NCBI GenBank assembly: GCA_964545715.1
Contig: CAZJHX010000052.1
Coordinates: 1 to 64,000 of the forward strand
Length of the DNA: 64,000 nucleotides
Reading direction: 5' to 3'
DNA from: CAZJHX01 sp964545715
GTDB taxonomy: Bacteria; Myxococcota_A; UBA9042; GCA-2863065
Both the position numbers and the translations under genes were made by a program. The notes beneath the pieces are model-generated. The model did no database searches and was not told where the DNA came from. It worked only from the letters and a program-made list of their open reading frames with translations. Shown here piece by piece: positions 43,223 through 53,800 of this stretch. Each line of letters begins with the position of its first letter. The first letter of the stretch is position 1.

Positions 43223-44155
43223 ATGAGGGGAGGTTGGTTATCTACGGTCGCGGCGGCGCTGTTTACCTGCGCCACGCTGGCTCCGCCTCTTCTCGACTCC
43301 GCCCAGGCCCAAAAAGTCTCCCGCATTCGCGCCTCCGTGCGCGGCACCTCCAACACCACACGCAAAAGCAACAGCGGCTCCTCTAAGTCGCCGTCCCGGT
43401 CCGGCGGGCAGGGTGCGACCTACCAGCGTAGCGCCGGCAACGTCCGCGCGTCCGGCCACTCGGGCAAGAGCGCGCCACCCGTCGCTGCGCTGTGGCTGGC
43501 GTACTTCACGCCGTGGGCGATTCCGCACTACGCGATGGGCGATTCGATCAAGCGCCCGGCGTGGTTCGCCGGCTACCCGTACGCGGACGGCACGCCCGGG
43601 GCCGTCTGGATCCAGCGCACCGACAAACTGGGGCAGAAGCTGCCGGCGCCAAAGGGCTTGCGGCCGCTCTCGCTGCAGATGTCGTTTGAGTCCAGCTACG
43701 ACGCCTCCATGCTGCATCGGTTCACCGGGTCGCTGCGCCTGGACACGGCCTATCGCGTCGGCCTGGAGGGCTCCTGGTCGTATTTCTGGGACACGCTGAA
43801 GGGCGGCGACGCCGAGACGCTGTGGTCCGGCGACGCCAACGTGATCATCCGCTTTGCCCAGACCGAGCGCGCCCTGATGTACACGGGCGCCGGGGCCCGC
43901 TTCATGGTCGACGAGCTTGGCGTTGTGCCGGGGTTCAACCTCACCTACGGCCTGGAGGCCTACCCGATTCGACCGCTGGTCGTCGGCTTCAGTATAGATA
44001 TGGGCAACCTGGGCGAGGCGTTTGTGGTGCACGGACGTGCCACGGTCGGCGCGGTGCTGGGCCGGGTCGAGGCCTACCTGGGCTACGACGCCTTGAAGAT
44101 CGCGGAGACAGTGGTCCACGGGCCAATCGCAGGACTACGCTACTACATGTACTGA
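43223..44155 (+). CDS. Exported protein with probable outer-membrane beta-barrel
   Basis: The 310-residue protein has a signal peptide (cleavage near A-Q-A-Q, residue 30) and a Ser/Lys/Arg-rich linker to about residue 85. A C-terminal part then has alternating strands ending in aromatic residues (L-R-P-L-S-L-Q-M-S-F, A-Y-R-V-G-L-E-G-S-W-S-Y-F-W, A-L-M-Y-T-G-A-G-A-R-F) and a terminal R-Y-Y-M-Y. The strand and C-terminal aromatic pattern suggest an outer-membrane barrel. No function recognised. The start abuts an inverted repeat (43206-43222). Confidence 0.72.
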   Translation: MRGGWLSTVAAALFTCATLAPPLLDSAQAQKVSRIRASVRGTSNTTRKSNSGSSKSPSRSGGQGATYQRSAGNVRASGHSGKSAPPVAALWLAYFTPWAIPHYAMGDSIKRPAWFAGYPYADGTPGAVWIQRTDKLGQKLPAPKGLRPLSLQMSFESSYDASMLHRFTGSLRLDTAYRVGLEGSWSYFWDTLKGGDAETLWSGDANVIIRFAQTERALMYTGAGARFMVDELGVVPGFNLTYGLEAYPIRPLVVGFSIDMGNLGEAFVVHGRATVGAVLGRVEAYLGYDALKIAETVVHGPIAGLRYYMY

Positions 44156-44234
44156 TAGTTCATAAAAAGTGATCAGATTGGTTCCTGCGGGACACGAAAG
44201 GTGTAGCTCACCCTCGTTACCCGGAGTTTCGCTC

Positions 44235-44765
44235 ATGAACCGCCCCGTTCTTTTTGCCGCCGCCGTATTAATAATCTCCACGCTCAGCACAGGCTGCAGC
44301 GCCTTTGACTTCGAAATGAATGAGACGACCGAGGAGGTCGTCTTCGCCGGAGACCCTGGCGCTTTTCAGAATCAGGTCAAGTTGCCGACCGACTTAATTC
44401 CGGCCCGCAAATTCGAATTATTGCTCGAGGAGGAGCCGGCCCGAATTTACGCGCAATCCGTCGAGCTCGAGCTCACCGAGACGCACCCGACGGCGTTCCA
44501 AAACCCCAATCCCTTCAGCTTCATCGACTCGCTGGAGTTCTACATCCGGCCCACAGCCGAGCTGTCGGTGCTGCCCGTCGTCAAGCTGGCCTGGACGACG
44601 ACACCGACCGGCGGCACCAGCGTCCCAATGGTGGTTGACGGCGGTCTCAATCTGCTGCCGTACCTGCGTCAGGGCTTTGAGGTTTACTCGGTGTTGAACG
44701 GTCGCGTTCCGGCGATCCCGATCAGCTTTCGCGGTCGCATGGTTATGGGCGTGGACGTGTTCTAG
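44235..44765 (+). CDS. Unknown lipoprotein (176 aa)
   Basis: The protein has the lipobox L-S-T-G-C (Cys21) and then a beta-rich body with F-Y-I-R-P-T-A-E-L-S-V-L-P-V-V-K-L-A-W and a hydrophobic C terminus. I do not recognise the family. ATG 44235 is preferred over an in-frame ATG 44169 because GGAG lies eight bases upstream and the lipoprotein signal starts here. The 79-base upstream gap is AT-rich around 44160-44180. It is likely envelope-located. Confidence 0.75.
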   Translation: MNRPVLFAAAVLIISTLSTGCSAFDFEMNETTEEVVFAGDPGAFQNQVKLPTDLIPARKFELLLEEEPARIYAQSVELELTETHPTAFQNPNPFSFIDSLEFYIRPTAELSVLPVVKLAWTTTPTGGTSVPMVVDGGLNLLPYLRQGFEVYSVLNGRVPAIPISFRGRMVMGVDVF

Positions 44766-44867
44766 ATCCGATCGAAGGCGGTCCCACCGTATTGGCCGTT
44801 GACCGCAGCGCTCCTAACCCGTCTAATGTCCCGGGGTTTGTGGTTTCGGGGAAAGGTTGGGAGTTCT

Positions 44868-47800
44868 ATGATGGAGCGAAAGCTGCGCCTTGTCTTTTTC
44901 TGCGCCGTAGTGGCGGCGCTGTGGGTCCCGGGTTGCTCTGACGATGACGGTGAGGGCGGTCTGGTAGACCCGAGCGAGTTCTGTCACTCGCACGGTCAAT
45001 ACGAACATCATTGTCACAGCATTCCGCACTACGGTGACGGCGTCGGACTGTTCGATAACGGCGGGATTATCCCCACCGATGACGACTCGCTGATCGACTG
45101 CGAGGAGACCCCCGGCGCGTTCGGCTGTCCGTGCAACGACAACGATGAGTGTGACTCTGGGTTCTGCATTCCGTCCAAGCAGAGCACGAACATCTGCACC
45201 GAGATCTGCATCGAGAACTGCCCCTCCGGCTTCGCCTGTCAGCTTGTGACGCTCGGCGGCGCGGATCCCACCTTCCTATGCGTCGAAGAGAACATCACGC
45301 TGTGTCGACCCTGCGACAAAAACGCGGACTGCTCGGCCAACGGCTTTGGCCAGCCCACCGACCGCTGCGTCAACTACGGGCCCCTGGACGGCTCCTTCTG
45401 CGGTACGCGCTGCGACAAGGACGACGAGTGCGAGGCGGGCTACACCTGCCAGGAGCTGGCAGAGGCGGAGACCGGCTTCCCCGCCAAACAATGCGCGCCA
45501 TCCGACGGCGTCTGCGACTGCACCGATCGCGCGATCGTCGAGGCCGCGTCCACCAGCTGCGTGCGCGACGGCGTCTGCTTCGGCTCCCGCATCTGCACCA
45601 TCGACGGGCTCACCGAGTGCGACGCACCCGAGCCGTCCATCGAGGTCTGCGACGGCATCGACAACAACTGCAACGGCGAGGTGGACGAGGGCTTCCCCAA
45701 CACCGACGGCGACATCCTGGCCGACTGCATCGACGAGGATGACGACAACGACGCCATCGAGGACGTCAAAGACAACTGCCCGCTGGTAGCCAACCACGAC
45801 CAGCTGGACACCGACGGCGACGGCATCGGCGACCTGTGCGACACCGCCGGCATGCCCACTTTCGAGACCGTGACGCCCGCCCCGCCGGCCAACCACAATG
45901 ACCCCACCATTACCGGCACCGGCGAGCCGCTCTCCACCGTTCAGGTCTTCGACAACCCGTTCTGCACCGACGAGCCTGTCGCCACGGCCGAGGTCCAGGC
46001 CGACGGCACGTGGACCGTGCAGATCAACGTCCCCGACAACGTGGAGGTCACCTGGTGGGCCAACGCCATACTCGGCTCGGATCTGCCGTCTGCCTGCACG
46101 CCTGACGGGCTGATCTACGTGGAGGACAGCCTGGCGCCGCCGGCGCCGATCATCTCGCAAAGCGAGCCCGCCTCGCCCAGCCAACAGCCCGCTGTCACCC
46201 TGCACGGGGACGCGGAGTCCGAGTCGACAGTGAACGTGTTCGTCGGATCCGACTGCACCGGCGATCCGGTCGCCACGGTGACGGCCGACGAGCTGGCCGA
46301 GTTCCAGGCCGACGTCATCGCCCCCCAAAACGCGACCACCAGCTACGTCGCTCAGGCTGTCGACGCAGCCGGCAACGCGTCCAACTGCAGCAAGGCGTTC
46401 TTGTTCGTGCACGACGACCAGTCGCCCGAGCCGCCCGTCATGGAGAGCAGCAACCCGCCGACCCCCAACGGTGAGAGCATCACGCCGTTTATCCTGGGGT
46501 CGTCCGAGCCGGACAGCGACGTGTCGCTCTACACCACCGACGACTGCTCGGGGGATCCGCTCAGCTCCGGTCTGACCACCGGCTTGGGTCTCTTCGCGGT
46601 CTCCGTCGCGGTCGAGCCCAACAGCGTAACGACCTTCTACGCCAGGGCCACCGACGGCGCCGGCAACGAGTCCGGCTGCTCCGAGCCGTTCGACTACGCG
46701 CACGACAACACGGCCCCCAACGCGCCGATCCTCACACACACGTCGCCGCCATCTCCGGGCAACACCAACACGCCGCTGGTTCACGGCACCGCCGAGGCCG
46801 GCACCACCGTCGTCCTGCATCTCAAGGCGGACTGCACCGGTATCACCGTCGGCAGCGCCATCGTCTCACCCGACGGCACGTTTGCCGCCGGCGCCATCCT
46901 GCCCGCCGACTCCACCACGACGGTGTTTGCCAGCGCGACCGACCTACTCGACCAGAAGTCCGCGTGCAGCGCCGGCCTCAGCTATACCCACGACGGCCAG
47001 CCTCCCGGACCGCCCAACCTGACCGGCACCGAGCCGGCGTCGCCGTCCCCCGAGACGCAGCCCAAGGTCAACGGCACGGCCAAGGCCGAGAGCACGATCA
47101 CGCTGTATGCCGCCGCTGATTGTGTCGGGGATCCGATCGGCACCGGCAAGTCCGGCATCGACGGCAGCTTCCAGATCACGATCAAGGCCGCTGAGAACGC
47201 GGCGACCAACATCTACGCGCACGCCTCGGACGCCGCCGGCAACATCTCGCCCTGCACGCCGGATCCGCTGGTCTACGTGCACGACGACATCGCGCCCAAC
47301 ACACCGCTGTTGACCGGGACCAACCCGCCGTCGCCCGCGTCCTTCCTGCAGCCCAAGGCGCTGGGCAACGCCGAAGCGGGCGCCACCGTGATGCTCTATC
47401 CGGACGCCGCCTGCGCGGAGCCGGCCCTGGGCGGTGGCCTGGCTGAGGACGACGGCACGTTCGCCGTCACGTTTGTCATTGTGATCAACGCCGCCAATCC
47501 CGTGCACGCGGCTGCAATCGACGCCGCCGGCAATGTGTCCGGGTGCTCGGCGCCGATCAGCTATCTCCACGACGACACCGAGCCCACGCTCATCATCTTT
47601 ACGGGGACCATTCCAAAGTCGCCGTCCAACGCCAGCACCACCCCGCTGGTGCAGGGGACGGCTGAGGGCGCCGCTACGATTCGCCTGTACACGACTCCGG
47701 ACTGCTCCGGCCTACCGGTCGCGCAGGGCGTGACGGACGCGGGCGGCGTGTTTGCCACCCAGGTCACCGTCGGCGCCAACAGCGAGACCACGTTCTACGG

Positions 47801-50800
47801 CACCAGCGAAGACGGCGCGGGCAACATCTCGCCGTGCTCGCCCAACGGCATCACGTACATCCACGACGACGTGCCGCCCGCCGCCCCGCAGCTGTCCGAC
47901 ACCGAGCCGGTGCCGCCCAGCAACACGGTGACGACACCCGTGGTCAACGGCACTGCGGAGGAAGAGGCGCAGGTCGAGCTCTTCGCCAACGACTGCAACG
48001 CGGCCGCTGCGGCCAACACCCAGGCGGACGTCGACGGCGCCTTCTCGGTTGCGATGCCGGTGCCGCCCGACACCACGACCAACATCGTGGCCGCGGCTAT
48101 CGACGCGGCGGGCAACGTCTCTGCGTGCTCCGCGCCGCTGCCCTACACGCATGACGGCACGCCCCCGGCGTCGATTCTGCTGACCGGAGTCGAGCCCGTG
48201 TCACCGTCGCCCGTCTCGGATCCGGTTCTGTCGGGAAAAACCGAGCCCGGCGCAGCCGTCGCGGTCTATCAGGACGCGGCCTGCGGTGGTGTGGTCATCG
48301 CCACGGCCACGGCCGACGGCAACGGTGACTTCTCAGTGCAGACGCCGACCGGACCCAACCAGACCACGACGTTTGCGGCCACCGCGACGGACATCCCCGG
48401 CAACACCTCGGCGTGCTCCAACGCGCTGCCTTACGTGCACGACGACATCGCTCCGGACCCGCCGGAGCTGACGCTGACCATCCCCGAGTCGCCGTCCACG
48501 GAGCTGCAGCCCACCGTTCAGGGCACCGCCGAGGTCAGCAGCATCGTGCGCCTGTATTCGGATCCCGCCTGCAGTGTGGCGGTCAGCGCATCCGCCGCGA
48601 TCGGCGGCAACGGCACCTTCTCGATCAAGCTGACCAACTTCGTGGAGGCCAACGCCACCACGTCTATCTATGCGTCCGCCGCCGATCAGGCCGGCAACGT
48701 GTCCGCGTGCTCGATCCCGATCGACTACAAGCACGACACCGAGGGCCCGGACGCGCCGACGCTCACCAGCACGCAGCCCGTATCGCCGTCCAAGGCCTCG
48801 CTCGAGCCGACGGTGTTCGGCGCCAGCGAGCCGGCGACCGTCATCCATCTGTTCAGCGGCGTCGCCTGCACCGGCGACCCGATCGTCAGCGTGCTCGCCG
48901 ACGACGCGGGCGGGTTCAGCAGCCCGGTCACCGTCGCCCCCAACACCGTGACCTCGATCTACGCGCAGGCAGAGGACACCGCGGGCAACGTGTCCCTGTG
49001 CTCGGCGCCGCTGGACTACGAGCACGATGACATCGCGCCGATCAGCCCGACTCTGGTCGCCACGTCGCCGGTGTCGCCTGCCGCTGCGCTGGATCCGGCT
49101 ATCGCCGGCACCACCGAGGCCGACGCCACTGTTAGCATCCACCAGGGCGCGGCCTGCGGTGGGGCCATTGTCGGACTCGGCTCTGCCGCGGCCGATGGCA
49201 CCTTCGACATCCAGGCGACCGCGCTGGCCAACCAGACGACGGTCTTCTCAGCAACCGCGACCGATGCCGCGGGCAACGTCTCGTCCTGCTCAAACGACCT
49301 GTCGTACCTGCATGACGCGGCCAAGCCGGCGGCCCCGGTGATCACCGGATCCAACCCCAAATCGCCCTCCGACGGCCTGCTGCCGGAGATCCTGGGCACC
49401 GCTGAGATCGGCTCGACCATCACGGTCTACAACGATGCAGCCTGCACCGTGCCGCTCAGCGGTGCGGTCCCGTCGGCCATCGACGGCACGTTTGTCGCCG
49501 CGCTGACCACCCCCGTTGCGCCCAACTCGGCCACGGTGGTCTATGCCGCTGCGCTCGACTCCGCCGGCAACCTGTCCGACTGCTCCGCCCCGTTCACCTA
49601 CGTGCACGACAACACGTCGCCGGATGCGCCCGTGCTGCTGGCCACCGAGCCGCCGTCCCCGGCCAACTCGACGACGTCCCCGACGGTGTCCGGGACCTCG
49701 GAGCCCAACGCCACGATTCAGCTGTTCGTCAACGACGCGTGCGGCATCGCCGTGACGGAGACGCAGGCCGATGACGCGGGCATCTTCAGCGTCGCGGTCC
49801 CCGTGGGGGCCAACACGACGAGCGCGATTACGGCCAAGGCGATCGACGGCGCCGGCAACGGGTCGCCGTGCTCGATTCCGCTGACGTTCGAGCACGACGA
49901 TATCCCGCCGGAGTCGATCACCATCACCGAGACCGATCCGCTGTCGCCCGCGCCCGAGCTGCTGCCCGCGATTGTGGGCTCCACCGAGCCCGGCGCCACG
50001 GTCGACATCTTCCAGGACGCCGCGTGTGGCGGGGCTGTTGCGGGTACCGGACTGGCGGATGCGGACGGCGCCTTCTCTGTGGCCGCCGCTGCGTCCGAGA
50101 ACGGGGTCACGACGTTTACCGCCATCGCGACGGACGCCGCCGGCAACGCGTCGGACTGCTCCAACGTCATCACCTACGTCAACGACAGCGACCCGCCGGA
50201 GGCGCCGGTGCTGACCAAGACCAGCCCCAAATCGCCGTCGACCACCGAGATCAGCCCAACGCTGTTCGGCACCGCGGATCCCAACGTCACGATCCTGCTC
50301 TTCTCGGACGCCAACTGCGGCGGGGCGCCGCTGTTGACCGGCACCTCGACGCCGGCCGGCACGTTCCAGTTCGACCTGACTGTGTCCGAGAACTCGGAGA
50401 CGATCTTCTCGGCCAGCGCCGTAGACGCCGTCGGCAACGTGTCGCCGTGCTCCAACGACCTGGAATACGTGCACGACAACACGCCGCCCGATCCGCCGAT
50501 CTTGACCGCGACCGAGCCGCCCTCGCCGGGCAGCAGCCTCACCCCGTTTGTGCTTGGCACGGCCGAGCCGAGCGCGGTGGTGTTCTTGTTCACGAACGCG
50601 TCATGCACCGAGGCACTGAACGTCGCGGACGTCGCCAACGACACAGGTGACTTCTCGGTTGCGCTGTTCGCGCCTGTGGCGGCCAACACGACCACCCAGT
50701 TCTATGGGCAGGCGGTCGACCCGGCCGGCAACGCGTCGTTCTGCTCGGCGCCGTTCACGTACATTCACGACGATGTGGCGCCCGATCCGCCGCTGCTGAC

Positions 50801-53800
50801 CGGCACCACGCCGGAGTCGCCGTCCAACGGCACGAAGACGCCAACGGTCGAGGGCACCGGCGAGCCCGGCTCCAAGATCCAGTTCTTTGTGGACTCCCCG
50901 TGTCTGGGATCGCCCACCTCCGTGACCGCGACCGTGGACGCGGGCGGCAACTTCAGCGCGGACGTGCCGGTCGCTGAGAACGCGACCTCGATGATCTATG
51001 CGCAGGCGGTGGACGAGGCCGGAAACGTGTCGGACTGCTCGCCGGGCATCCCGTTCACGCACGACAGCTTCCCGCCCGGCAGCGTGCTGCTCACGGATAC
51101 CGCGCCGACGTCGCCGTCCAACGAGCTGAACCCGGCTGTCAACGGCATTACAGAGCCCGGCTCCACCGTGTCGATCTTTGCCGAGGCGGGCTGCGCGGGC
51201 GGCGTTGTCGCCACGGGATTAGCAGACGCAGGGGGCCAGTTCAGCATTGCGGCTCCCGCGGCGGCCAACACCGGGACCTCGTTCAGCGCGACGGCCACCG
51301 ACACGGCGGGCAACGACTCGGCGTGCTCCAACGATCTGGCATACCTGCACGACGGCGTCGCGCCGGACGCGCCGACGATCACAGGGTCGACGCCGCCATC
51401 GCCGGGCAACGTGCTGAAGCCGGTCATAGACGGCACGAGCGAGGCCGGTGCGACAGTGAAGCTGTACCTGGACGCCGCGTGCACGCAGGTGGCCAGCAGC
51501 GGCAACCAGGTCGGTATCGCGGCCACCTTCAGCGCGCTGATGACGCAGAACGTGGCGGCCAATGCCGTGACGCAGGTCTATGCGCAGGCGACGGACCCGG
51601 CCGGCAACGCCTCGGCGTGTTCCGATCCGTTCGACTATGAGCACGACGGTGTGCCGCCGGACGCGCCGACCGTGGATGCGACCAACCCGGTGTCGCCGTC
51701 GACCGAGCGCCGCCCGGTCGTGCTCGGGACGTCGGAGCCGGACAGTACGGTCAGCTTCTACACCGATCCGACGTGCAACAACGCGCTGGGGACGTCCGGC
51801 ACGACCGCGCCTGACGGCAACTATGCGATCAAGCTGGTCAACCAGCTGCCTAAGAACACGACCACGCCGATCTACGCCAAGGCGACGGACGCCGCGGGCA
51901 ACGACTCCGCCTGCTCGACGACCTTTGTGGTTTACAAGCACGACGCGACGGCGCCCGACTCTCCGCTGCTGACGCACACGGTCCCCGCGTCGCCGTCGAA
52001 CTCGGTGCTGACTCCGGTCGTGCACGGCACGGCGGACTCAGAGGTCGTCACGGTCGAGGTCTACAGCGAGCCCGGGTGCAAGACGCTGGTGGGCAGCTTG
52101 TCGCCGGCGCCCGACGGTACGTTCTCGATCCAGGCCACCGTGCAGCCCAACACGAAGACGCTGTTCAGCGCCAAAGCCTTCGACCAGGCTGGCAACGCGT
52201 CGCTGTGCTCGAGCCCGCCGCTGGAGTACATCCACGACAGCATCCCGCCCAAGTTCCCGCCGACCTACAAGGGCGCGACACTGGAGCTGGATGGCTCGGA
52301 TCTGATCGTGACCTGGCCCAAGGCCACGGACAACTTCACGCCGCAAAACCAGATCGTCTATGAGCTGTGCTTTACGACGACCTGCGGTGACGTGTGTGCG
52401 CCGGGCTCGCCGACCCAGACGACCGGTCCGGGCCAGACGAAGATCACCCTGAAGGGGTTGGCCGCCAACACGCGCTATTACATGGTAGTGCGCGGGCGGG
52501 ACCTGGCGGGCAACGTGGATCCCAACGAGATCGTGACATCGATTCAGACGCCGGGCATCAACATCGCGTCCGGCATGGAGATCGGCGGCGCTCGCAGCTG
52601 CGCGGCGGTGGCGGACGGCAGCTTCCAGTGCTGGGGCGGCGGCGCGGAGGTGGATCCGGAGGTCGTCAAGATCTCGCACGGCACGTCCCACTTCTGCGGC
52701 GTGTGGAGCGATGGCCACGTCGGCTGCTCGGGCGACAACGCCACAGGTCAGCTGGGCAACGGCAGTACGCTGCCCTCAGCGACGCCGGTGCCGGTGGTCA
52801 AAGAGTCCGGTGGTCCGCTGTTGAAGGCCGCTGACGTAGCGGTCGGCGACGGTCACAGCTGCGCGTTGTTGGTCGACGGCACCGTCTGGTGCTGGGGCTA
52901 CAACGAGCACGGCGCGACCGGGATCAACGGCGAGGTTCAGCAGACTAAAGCGGTGCGCATCGACAACGCGGACGGAACGGCGCTGAACGGCGGCGTGAAG
53001 ATCTTTGCAGGGTCCGAGCACAACTGCATTCTGCGCGGCGACGGCTCGGCCAGCTGCTGGGGCTTCGGCTGGGCCGGTCAGCTGGGTCACGGCGGCATCG
53101 GTGTCTCGTTTACGCCGGTCGACGTGGACGTGTCGGACGCGCTCGGCTTCCTGGAGCTGGCGATGGGTACGGACCACACCTGCGGCCTGTCGGTCAGCGG
53201 CAAGGTGTTCTGCTGGGGCTACAACGCGGTCGGCCAGCTGGGGCTGGGCGTGGGCTCGCCGGAGCTGGTGCTGAAGCCGACGGCTGTGGCGCTGGCGGAT
53301 GCGCAGTCGATCGGGGCCAGCGGCTCGCACACGTGTGCGGTACTGGCGGACAGTACGGTGCGGTGCTGGGGCAACAACGAGGCCGGGCAGCTGGGCGCGG
53401 GCTCGAGCGCCACCGAGAGCTTTGTGCCGGTGGTGGTGAAGAACCTCTCGGGCGCCGTCGAGGTCGACGCCGGCGGGGCGCACACGTGTGCGCTGACGAC
53501 CAGCGGCGGCATGTTCTGCTGGGGCGCCAACGCGGGCGGTCAGCTGGGCGACGGAACCACAGTGCAGAAGAACGCGCCTGTGCCCGTTGTCGCGCTGCAG
53601 GGCTTGTCGTACGTAACCGACCTGACGCGCAGCGACACGCACTCGTGTGCGCGCTTGTCGGACGGCACGATGCGGTGCTGGGGCAACAACGCGACGGGTC
53701 AGTGCGGTGAGGCCGCGTCGCCGGCGACGTCGGAGATGGTCGTCATCAGCGGTATCGCGTCGGTGCTGGAGACCCACGTGGGCGGCAGTCACACGTGCGC

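Noticed and set aside
44778..44806. GCGGTC/GACCGC inverted repeat upstream of the giant gene as a terminator
   Set aside because: The loop is 17 bases and no T-run follows; possibly chance in GC-rich DNA.
45276..51100. Long minus-strand frames opposite the giant lipoprotein
   Set aside because: They recur with the Ig-like repeats because of repeat codon bias; no independent motif.
45850..52240. Possible CRISPR-like array
   Set aside because: Repeat units are about 290 bases, coding, and vary throughout; there are no short identical repeats with unique spacers.
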